Source: Actinomycetes bacterium (GTDB lineage: Bacteria > Actinomycetota > Thermoleophilia > Gaiellales > Gaiellaceae). Taken from it: a stretch of 8,510 bases of DNA. Position numbers and translations under genes: made by a program. Below the pieces are notes generated by a model. That model worked only from the letters and a program-made list of their open reading frames with translations, was not told where the DNA came from and ran no database searches. The stretch covers positions 1-8,510 of the forward strand of contig JANXXF010000263.1 in NCBI GenBank assembly GCA_025350775.1. Reading direction: 5' to 3'. Below, one piece after another: positions 1-4,276 of this stretch (positions are counted from its first letter, which is position 1; each line of letters begins with the position of its first letter).

Positions 1-297
1 CTGGAAGCTGTTGAACGTCGTCTGGGCAAGGACGCGGCCCCTCGACAGCCACAGCACGACCGGCTTCACCGTCATCGGCTCCTGGATCAGGCTCACCGCG
101 TCACCTAGGACGAGCGTCTTGCCGGACTGGGTGATGGCGGCGAACGCCTGGAAGAACGGCGCACGCTCACGGACCTCGCCCACGCGCGCCGCGGTCTCCT
201 CCAGATAGCGCGCATGGCGCGCCGCGACCTGCCTGGCCGCCCGCTCCTGGAACTCCAGGCGGCGGATGCCCGCGCTGTCGAGCTGCGCCGCCGGCAC
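1..297 (-). CDS. SF2 DEAD/DEAH-like helicase, Res-type (N-terminal fragment)
   Basis: The reading frame is open from a GTG at 297 to the window edge, giving 99 residues; the rest lies beyond the left end. The start is 6 nt after the TAG of the Rieske ferredoxin, and that same TAG closes the frame upstream, so GTG is the first usable start. Residues 54-61 (AITQSGKT) match the helicase Walker A pattern AxTGSGKT with Gln in place of the first Gly. Residue Gln17 in FQERA lies where such proteins have a Q-type motif. Residues 80-98 (VVLWLSRGRVLAQTT...) match the motif Ia strand seen in type III restriction Res subunits and related DEAD/DEAH helicases. By family these are ATP-driven DNA or RNA translocases. 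The role here is unknown, because the nuclease or accessory domains and any partner Mod gene are outside the window. The position directly behind a catabolic operon is odd. Confidence 0.7.
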   Translation of the reverse strand, partial: MPAAQLDSAGIRRLEFQERAARQVAARHARYLEETAARVGEVRERAPFFQAFAAITQSGKTLVLGDAVSLIQEPMTVKPVVLWLSRGRVLAQTTFNSFQ

Positions 298-303
298 AGC
301 CGT

Positions 304-618
304 CTAGCCGCCGGCCTCGTCGTCGATCATGACCTCGCCGCCCACGATGCGCACCTCATACGTGCGGAGCTGCTTCTTCACGGGACGCGCCCGCGGCTCA
401 CCGGTCGGGATATGGAACTTCCCGCCGTGGAACGGGCACTCGACAACGTCACCCTCGACCGAGCCTTCCGACAGTGACGCCTGCGCATGGGTGCATTTGT
501 CGTCGGTGACGTAGATCGTGCCGTCGATGTTGAAGACGGCGAGCGCCGGGCAGCCGTCGACCTCGACACGCGTGACCCCGCCCGGCTCGACATCGCCGAT
601 CCTGCAGATAGCTCTCAC
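304..618 (-). CDS. Rieske-type [2Fe-2S] ferredoxin of a ring-hydroxylating oxygenase system
   Basis: This is a 104-residue soluble protein with a complete Rieske cluster motif: Cys42-x-His44 (KCTHAQ) and Cys61-x2-His64 (ECPFHGGKF), separated by 16 residues. The length and the ending after a short beta-rich C-terminus fit the stand-alone Rieske ferredoxins that carry electrons from a reductase to a Rieske oxygenase. The oxygenase large subunit at 1777-2973 is in the same operon, so it is the natural partner. A GTG at 630 would give 108 residues, but it is the last GTG of the AAGGAGGTG run and so overlaps the Shine-Dalgarno sequence. The GTG at 618 lies 11 nt behind AAGGAGG and is preferred. 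No ferredoxin reductase is present in the window. Confidence 0.9.
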   Translation of the reverse strand: MRAICRIGDVEPGGVTRVEVDGCPALAVFNIDGTIYVTDDKCTHAQASLSEGSVEGDVVECPFHGGKFHIPTGEPRARPVKKQLRTYEVRIVGGEVMIDDEAGG

Positions 619-629
619 AGCGCCTGACA

Positions 630-636
630 CCTCCTT
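630..636 (-). promoter_or_regulatory. Ribosome binding site that moves the ferredoxin start to 618
   Basis: On the minus strand the sequence reads AAGGAGG followed directly by TG. This is a near-perfect anti-16S match. The first GTG shares its last G, so it cannot be used with this site; the next in-frame GTG (618) has an 11-nt spacer. Confidence 0.7.
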
Positions 637-661
637 GCCTCGCCTGCCGGGCGCGCGAGGC
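637..661 (-). other. Intercistronic hairpin between SDR1 and ferredoxin
   Basis: GCCTCGC (637-643) and GCGAGGC (655-661) form a perfect 7-bp inverted repeat with an 11-nt loop. It begins right after the SDR1 TGA and ends right at the ferredoxin Shine-Dalgarno sequence. There is no T-tract, so an intrinsic terminator is unlikely. It may tune ribosome access or mRNA ends between the two cistrons. Confidence 0.5.
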
Positions 662-1423
662 TCACCGCGCGACGTAGCCGCCGTCGACCGAGAGCGTCGC
701 CCCGGTGACGAACGCCGCCCCGCTGGAGCAGAGCCACACCGTCGCCGTCGCGACCTCCTCGGGCCGCGCCATCCGGCCGAGCGGGAGCGACGCAGTGATG
801 CCCGATAAAATCTCCTGACCGCGCGCGGGGTCCGCCTCGAGGACCTTGGTCAGCATTGGCGTCTCCGTCGCCCCCGGGCACACCGCGTTGACGCGGACGC
901 CGTGCTGCGCGTAGTCGAGCGCGGCCGCCTTCGTCAGGCCGATCACGCCGTGCTTGCTCGCGCAGTACGCGGGCATCGCCTGGGAGCCGACCATCCCGAA
1001 GTTCGACGCTACGTTGACGATTGCGCCGCCGCTGGCTGCGAGCATCTGCCGCAGCTCGTGCTTCATGCACAGCCAGACGCCGGTGAGGTTGATCCCGATG
1101 ACAGCCGCCCAGTCCTCCTCCGCGTAGTCGGCCGTCGCCTGGAGCGGCCCCTGGATCCCCGCGGAGTTGCACGCGAAGTCGAGGCCGCCGAACCGCTCTA
1201 CAGCCCGCCGCACGGCCGCCTCGACCTCGTCGGCCGACGTGACGTCGAGGCGGACGAAGATCGCCTCGCCGCCGGTCTGCGCAATCTGCTCGACAACGTC
1301 GGCGCCGCCGGCCTCGTCGAGGTCGCCCACGACGACGCGAGCACCCGCTCGCGCGAACTCGAGGGCCGTAGCGCGCCCGATGCCGGAGGCGCCACCAGTA
1401 ACCAGCGCCACCTTGCCGCGCAT
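662..1423 (-). CDS. Short-chain dehydrogenase/reductase (SDR1), classical family
   Basis: The protein has 253 residues, the usual length for classical SDR enzymes. Visible motifs are the cofactor loop TGGASGIG (residues 9-16), Asp34 and Asp36 after the second strand (VVVGDLD), which suggest NAD(H) over NADP(H), Asp60 in the LDVT turn, NSAG (86-89), and the catalytic set Asn112, Ser140, Tyr153 and Lys157 (YCASK). The C-terminal GATLSVDGGY is typical. It would oxidise a secondary alcohol or reduce a ketone. In an operon with a Rieske oxygenase and ferredoxin, cis-dihydrodiol or alcohol dehydrogenation is a reasonable guess, but the substrate cannot be read from sequence. The ATG lies 3 nt after the TAG of the 116-residue gene and has only a weak ribosome site, so translation is probably coupled. 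Confidence 0.93.
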   Translation of the reverse strand: MRGKVALVTGGASGIGRATALEFARAGARVVVGDLDEAGGADVVEQIAQTGGEAIFVRLDVTSADEVEAAVRRAVERFGGLDFACNSAGIQGPLQATADYAEEDWAAVIGINLTGVWLCMKHELRQMLAASGGAIVNVASNFGMVGSQAMPAYCASKHGVIGLTKAAALDYAQHGVRVNAVCPGATETPMLTKVLEADPARGQEILSGITASLPLGRMARPEEVATATVWLCSSGAAFVTGATLSVDGGYVAR

Positions 1424-1426
1424 GGG

Positions 1427-1777
1427 CTACGCGCCTGCCGACCGCCCGACCGCGAGGCCGAGCAGATCGTGGCTGGAGGTGAAGCGAAGCAGGTCAGCGG
1501 GGCCGCTCGAGCCGGCAGGCGCGTAGTACTCGACGGTGTCGGCGACTTCGACGAACGCGACCGTCAGGCACAACAGCGCCCGGTCGGCTTCGCTCAACGC
1601 GCGTGGGTCGACCGTCCCGAGGTACGTCATGGCGGCGGGGAAGCGCGGCAACATCGCCTGGTAGAAGCCTGTGACCTCGTCGACGCTCGCCTCGAGCCGC
1701 CTGCGCGTCCGCACGTCGTCGCCCTCGAGCGCCCAGCCCAGGTACGACTCGAGGTCGCCGAACTCGGCCGCGAGCAT
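1427..1777 (-). CDS. Unrecognised 116-residue protein coupled to the Rieske oxygenase
   Basis: The ATG at 1777 shares its A with the TGA of the oxygenase (TGATG), a classic translational-coupling junction; the TAG is followed 3 nt later by the SDR1 ATG. The frame continues upstream into the oxygenase gene, but there it is an out-of-frame reading. The 116 residues look wholly alpha-helical and acidic, with no transmembrane stretch, signal peptide or metal motif (one Cys, one His). Notable segments are FYQAMLPRFPAAMTYLG (residues 38-54), RALLCLTVAFVEVADTVEYY (66-85) and a C-terminal helix near 103-112. It is too short, and lacks the cone-like beta pattern, to be a standard hydroxylase beta subunit (about 160-180 residues). 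I do not recognise the family. The tight coupling suggests a subunit, chaperone or assembly partner of the oxygenase. Confidence 0.85.
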   Translation of the reverse strand: MLAAEFGDLESYLGWALEGDDVRTRRRLEASVDEVTGFYQAMLPRFPAAMTYLGTVDPRALSEADRALLCLTVAFVEVADTVEYYAPAGSSGPADLLRFTSSHDLLGLAVGRSAGA

Positions 1778-2973
1778 CAGCGCGACCCCACGGGCTCCGC
1801 GGCGCCGGAGGCGCGTGACGCGTTCAGGTACTGGTGCCAGACGTGGTGGAAGCTCCTGATCTGCACCTCTTCGTCCTGCAGATAGAACTCGCGCTTGGCA
1901 CGGGTGGCGAGGCCGCGGTGCACGTTCTCGTGGCCCGAGATGTCCTCGGCCAGCGCGTCGCGCAGCTTGGCCTTGCGATAGTGCTGGACGCAGAGCTCCG
2001 CCGCCGATCGGGCCTGCGGGAAGTACAGCCGGATCTCCCAGATCGTCCTGTCGACGCCCATCGGCCAGAAGTTGTAGGTGAACATCGAGCCGGGCAGGAA
2101 CCCGATCACGAAGTTTGGAAAGATCACGTGGAAGTCGAAGATGCCGTTGGTGGGCATCGGGAGCGGTGTCACCGGCACGGCCAGGATGGCCTGCTCGAGC
2201 CCCACCGGCACGTACTCCGGGTTCATGTTCGTGGAGTAGACGGTGTGCCGGCCGAACCGCTTGAACTCGTTGAAGCGCGTGCAGCCTTCCTCGTTCGTCT
2301 CGAAGAAATCCGTGAACGCGCCGTGCACCGGCCCGAGGATGGGCAGGTGGTAGATCTCGTTCTGCGCGTCGAGGGCGACCTTCCAGTTCGCCTGGTCGTC
2401 CACGTCGAGGCGAAAGGTCAGCGCGAGCTGGTCGAGCGGATGATCGACCAGGTCCTCGACGAGCCCACCGAGGTACTCCTCGAGCGTCTCGTCGGGCTCC
2501 GGCTGGAAGTTGACGAAGATGAAGCCCTGCCACACGCCCGTCGCAATCGGCGTCAGGCCCAGCGTGCTCTTGTCGAGATCATGGAAGTTCTCCTCGTCGA
2601 GGACGCCACAGAGCCGGCCCTCCAGGTCGTACGTCCAGCCATGGAAGCAGCAGCCGAGGTACCCGCGGCAGGTGCCGTTCGACTCCCAGACGAGCTTGTT
2701 GGCGCGGTGCGAGCAGACGTTGTGGAACGCCCTGATAACGCCGTCGGACGCGTGCGTGACGAGCACGGATGCGTTGCAGATCTCGATTTCCCGAACGAAA
2801 TAGCTGCCCTGCGTCGGCACATCGTCGATACGACCGACATTCAGCCAGGCGGTGCGGAAAATGTGGTCCCTCTCGAATTCGAGGAATTCCGGCTCGATAT
2901 ACGGATCGATCGGAAGCGGGCCGGTACCCAACTCCGGGTATTTGGCCGCCCAACGTGGAAGCTCGCGGGCCAT
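1777..2973 (-). CDS. Rieske non-heme iron oxygenase, large (alpha) subunit
   Basis: The protein has 398 residues. The N-terminal Rieske domain has Cys87-x-His89 (NVCSHRAN) and Cys108-x2-His111 (GCCFHGWTY), which hold the [2Fe-2S] cluster. The C-terminal catalytic domain has NWKVALDAQNEIYH, in which Glu206 occupies the bridging acid position and His209 is an iron ligand, and a later AEDISGHENVHRGL segment with Asp344 as the likely third ligand. The second His is unusual: Gly214 stands where H-x4-H is expected and the next His is 217 (H-x7-H). Such enzymes add O2 to aromatic rings or hydroxylate or demethylate C-H and N-methyl groups; the substrate here is unknown. The ATG at 3006 would add 11 residues, but it has no ribosome site and lies at the predicted transcription start. 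The ATG at 2973 has GAGG five nt upstream. The stop overlaps the next gene start. Confidence 0.9.
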   Translation of the reverse strand: MARELPRWAAKYPELGTGPLPIDPYIEPEFLEFERDHIFRTAWLNVGRIDDVPTQGSYFVREIEICNASVLVTHASDGVIRAFHNVCSHRANKLVWESNGTCRGYLGCCFHGWTYDLEGRLCGVLDEENFHDLDKSTLGLTPIATGVWQGFIFVNFQPEPDETLEEYLGGLVEDLVDHPLDQLALTFRLDVDDQANWKVALDAQNEIYHLPILGPVHGAFTDFFETNEEGCTRFNEFKRFGRHTVYSTNMNPEYVPVGLEQAILAVPVTPLPMPTNGIFDFHVIFPNFVIGFLPGSMFTYNFWPMGVDRTIWEIRLYFPQARSAAELCVQHYRKAKLRDALAEDISGHENVHRGLATRAKREFYLQDEEVQIRSFHHVWHQYLNASRASGAAEPVGSR

Positions 2974-2978
2974 CCGTG

Positions 2979-2982
2979 CCTC
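2979..2982 (-). promoter_or_regulatory. Ribosome binding site supporting the oxygenase start at 2973
   Basis: GAGG lies 5 nt before the ATG at 2973. The alternative ATG at 3006 has no purine-rich site upstream and lies where transcription is predicted to begin. Confidence 0.55.
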
Positions 2983-3009
2983 GCTTTCGGGTCGTCTGCG
3001 GATCATCGG

Positions 3010-3037
3010 ATGCTATACCGATCGGCCGGCATGTCAA
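3010..3037 (-). promoter_or_regulatory. Candidate housekeeping promoter for the oxygenase operon
   Basis: A full consensus -35 box TTGACA (3032-3037) is followed after 16 nt by TAGCAT (3010-3015), a TANNNT-type -10 box. Transcription would start near 3003, about 30 nt before the ATG at 2973, leaving room for the GAGG site. It would drive the oxygenase, the 116-residue gene, SDR1 and ferredoxin independently of SDR2. Confidence 0.6.
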
Positions 3038-3180
3038 ACAGGCAAACCTCGGTCACCGCCTGCTGGAGTCGCGTCACGCAGCGCCTTCGCGAGCTCGGCG
3101 GAGGGGTCCGCGATGAGCCGCCGCGGCGCCGGAGTCGGCGAGCCAGCCGTCGATCAACCCCAGTAGTCCTCGTCGCTCAC
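3034..3180 (-). pseudogene. Probable frameshifted small gene (about 48 residues) between SDR2 and the oxygenase
   Basis: A GTG at 3180 overlaps the SDR2 TGA by four bases (GTGA), a typical coupled start. It reads MSDEDYWG and then stops at a TGA. Shifting frame after the GGGG run (TGGGGTTGATC) continues as LIDGWLADSGAAA, and shifting back gives RLIADPSAELAKALRDA, ending at a TGA at 3036-3034. The first and last parts are in the same frame (49 codons including the stop), so two compensating indels around the middle would explain it. Third positions are nearly all G or C along the composite path. Joined, it looks like a small helical acidic protein. It may be a decayed gene, an assembly or sequencing error in the G-run, or chance. 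I do not assign a family. Confidence 0.45.
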
Positions 3181-3938
3181 TGTGCCAGCCACCCACCGTC
3201 GACGGCGAGCGTCGCGCCGGTGATGAAGCTCGCCGCGGGCGACGCGAGGAACGTGATCGCGAGGCCGAGCTCGCGCGGCTTCCCCCAACGCCCGACCGCG
3301 GTGCGGCTCGTGACGTACTCGACGACAGCGGGTTCGTCGAGCAGCGGCTCCGAGTCGCGCTCGACGAACCCGGGCGCAACGCAGTTGACCCTGACGTTGT
3401 GCTTCGCCCAGTCGACGGCGAGCGCCTTCGTCAGGCCGACGACACCGAACTTCGCCGCGGTGTAGGAGAGCGTGTTCGGCAGCGCCGTCAGGCCCGCGAT
3501 CGACGAGACGGTGACGATGCTGCCGCCGCCGTTGCCGATCATCGCCTTCCCGGCCGCCAGGCAGCAGAGCATCATACCGCGCAAGTTGATGCCGATGACG
3601 ACGTCCCACTCCACGACCGTCATCTGCTCCGACGGCTTCCAGTCCTGGAAGACGCCGGCGTTGGCAACGAGCACGTCGAGGTGCCCGAACTCCTCCAGCG
3701 TGCGCGACACCATCCGGTCGACCGCCTCCTCGTCGCTGACATCGCACTGGACCGCCAGCGCGCGCCGGCCCTTGGCGCGGATCTCCTCGCAGACGCGCTC
3801 GATCTCCGAGGCGGTGCGGGCGACGGCAACCACGTCGGCGCCGGCGTCCGCGAGCGCGAGCGCGGTGCCACGGCCGATGCTGCGTCCGGCGCCGGTGACG
3901 ACGGCGACCTGACCTTCGAGGCTGAACTCGGGAACCAT
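3177..3938 (-). CDS. Short-chain dehydrogenase/reductase (SDR2), classical family
   Basis: With the ATG at 3938 the protein has 253 residues. It shows the cofactor loop TGAGRSIG (15-22), Arg41 after the second strand (VAVART), which leans towards NADP(H), Asp66 in CDVSD, NAG (93-95), and the catalytic Asn118, Ser146, Tyr159 and Lys163 (YTAAK). The C-terminal GATLAVDGGW is typical. A start at 4001 is possible but would add an Arg-rich 21-residue tail with poor codon character in a frame that competes with a better small ORF. The ATG at 3938 begins MVPEFSLEGQVAVVTGAG, normal for the family. AGGA sits only 2 nt before the ATG and overlaps the stop of the upstream small ORF, so coupling is likely. 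It differs from SDR1 in predicted cofactor, so the two may act at separate steps. Confidence 0.92.
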   Translation of the reverse strand: MVPEFSLEGQVAVVTGAGRSIGRGTALALADAGADVVAVARTASEIERVCEEIRAKGRRALAVQCDVSDEEAVDRMVSRTLEEFGHLDVLVANAGVFQDWKPSEQMTVVEWDVVIGINLRGMMLCCLAAGKAMIGNGGGSIVTVSSIAGLTALPNTLSYTAAKFGVVGLTKALAVDWAKHNVRVNCVAPGFVERDSEPLLDEPAVVEYVTSRTAVGRWGKPRELGLAITFLASPAASFITGATLAVDGGWLAQ

Positions 3939-3942
3939 CGTC

Positions 3943-4023
3943 CTAGAGGCTCGGATCCGCCCGGCCCGCGTACGACGCCGTCGTGTCGTCGTACACGACA
4001 TTCACCAGCAGATTCTTGAACAC
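3943..4023 (-). CDS. Candidate leaderless 26-residue ORF ahead of SDR2
   Basis: The GTG at 4023 opens a 26-codon frame ending in TAG at 3943-3945, 4 nt before the SDR2 ATG. It begins VFKNLLVNVVYDDTTASY and ends RADPSL. By eye 23 of 26 third positions are G or C, against about 14 of 21 for the competing SDR2-extension frame across the overlap. TAGGAT lies 6 nt before the GTG, which would place the transcription start on the start codon, as in leaderless actinobacterial mRNAs. There is no recognised family. It could be a leader peptide that couples translation to SDR2, a short functional protein, or chance. Confidence 0.5.
   Translation of the reverse strand: MFKNLLVNVVYDDTTASYAGRADPSL
3970..3999 (-). 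promoter_or_regulatory. Two overlapping, mutually exclusive inverted repeats
   Basis: GTCGTGT (3980-3986) pairs with ACACGAC (3993-3999) across a 6-nt loop. GTACGACG (3970-3977) pairs with CGTCGTAC (3987-3994) across 9 nt. The two cannot form together because their arms share bases 3993-3994 and the arm 3987-3994 mostly fills the loop of the other. They lie inside the small ORF before SDR2, an arrangement like attenuators or a DNA operator. There is no T-tract. Confidence 0.45.
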
Positions 4024-4029
4024 GGACGT

Positions 4030-4035
4030 ATCCTA
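4030..4035 (-). promoter_or_regulatory. Candidate -10 element for the leaderless small ORF and SDR2
   Basis: TAGGAT matches TANNNT and ends 6 nt before the GTG at 4023, the spacing expected for a leaderless transcript. The best -35-like sequence is TTGCGT at 4051-4056 with a short 15-nt spacer, so the call is tentative. Confidence 0.4.
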
Positions 4036-4093
4036 ACTAACCGCCCGTCGACGCAAGCGCCAACGACGAAAGAGCGCCGGACGATACAACTGC

Positions 4094-4110
4094 CCGGATC
4101 AGCAATCCGG
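4094..4110. promoter_or_regulatory. Operator-like palindrome CCGGAT-N5-ATCCGG
   Basis: This is a perfect 6-bp inverted repeat with a 5-nt centre (CAGCA), placed in the divergent region and suited to a dimeric repressor or activator. No regulator gene is in the window, so the binding protein is unknown. Confidence 0.45.
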
Positions 4111-4235
4111 TCTTGAGCGGCCAGCGCTCTAAAGAAAACAGGCCGCCCGACCGTCATAGGCCTAATGAGCACCTGTGCCTCCGTGACACGAGCAGCCGCT
4201 CGTCGGTTGGACGCGCTGGTACTTCCCTGTCCCAC

Positions 4236-4251
4236 CCCGCCCAGGGGCGGG
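4236..4251 (+). other. GC hairpin just before the binding-protein ribosome site
   Basis: CCCGCC (4236-4241) pairs with GGCGGG (4246-4251) over a CAGG tetraloop. It ends 13 nt before the GGAGGA ribosome site and would lie in the 5' untranslated region. It could stabilise the mRNA or affect initiation. Confidence 0.4.
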
Positions 4252-4276
4252 CTCACCAGTCATCGGAGGAGATGAG

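Larger units (their letters stand above)
4024..4276. other. Divergent intergenic regulatory region
   Basis: About 250 bp separate the minus-strand operon from the plus-strand binding-protein gene. No gene is credible here. It holds a TAGGAT -10-like box for the minus side (4030-4035), a 17-bp palindrome (4094-4110) nested in a wider 7-bp repeat AGAGCGC (4071-4077) / GCGCTCT (4124-4130), an 8-bp palindrome TAGGCCTA (4157-4164), a GC hairpin (4236-4251) and the binding-protein ribosome site. I could not place a convincing promoter for the plus side. Confidence 0.6.

Noticed and set aside
902..1885. 327-codon plus-strand frame across SDR1 and the 116-residue gene
   Set aside because: It crosses two well-supported minus-strand genes, and its translation has no recognisable motif.
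1778..2533. Upstream extension of the 116-residue frame into the oxygenase gene
   Set aside because: This stretch reads the oxygenase out of frame and is low-complexity in Arg, Ala and Pro; real coding begins at the ATG at 1777.
1834..3465. Long plus-strand open frame (543 codons) opposite the oxygenase
   Set aside because: It is antisense to a well-supported Rieske gene and to part of SDR2, its composition is rich in Arg, Val, Glu and Asp as expected from reading GC-biased codons backwards, and it shows no motif.
3939..4001. SDR2 start at 4001 with an Arg-rich tail
   Set aside because: Codon character is poor, the tail is not typical of SDR enzymes, and the competing small ORF has better GC3; the ATG at 3938 gives the usual start.
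4113..4168. Possible plus-strand promoter (TTGAGC, and CCTAAT or TAATGA)
   Set aside because: No pair of boxes has acceptable spacing; the matches are no better than chance in this region.
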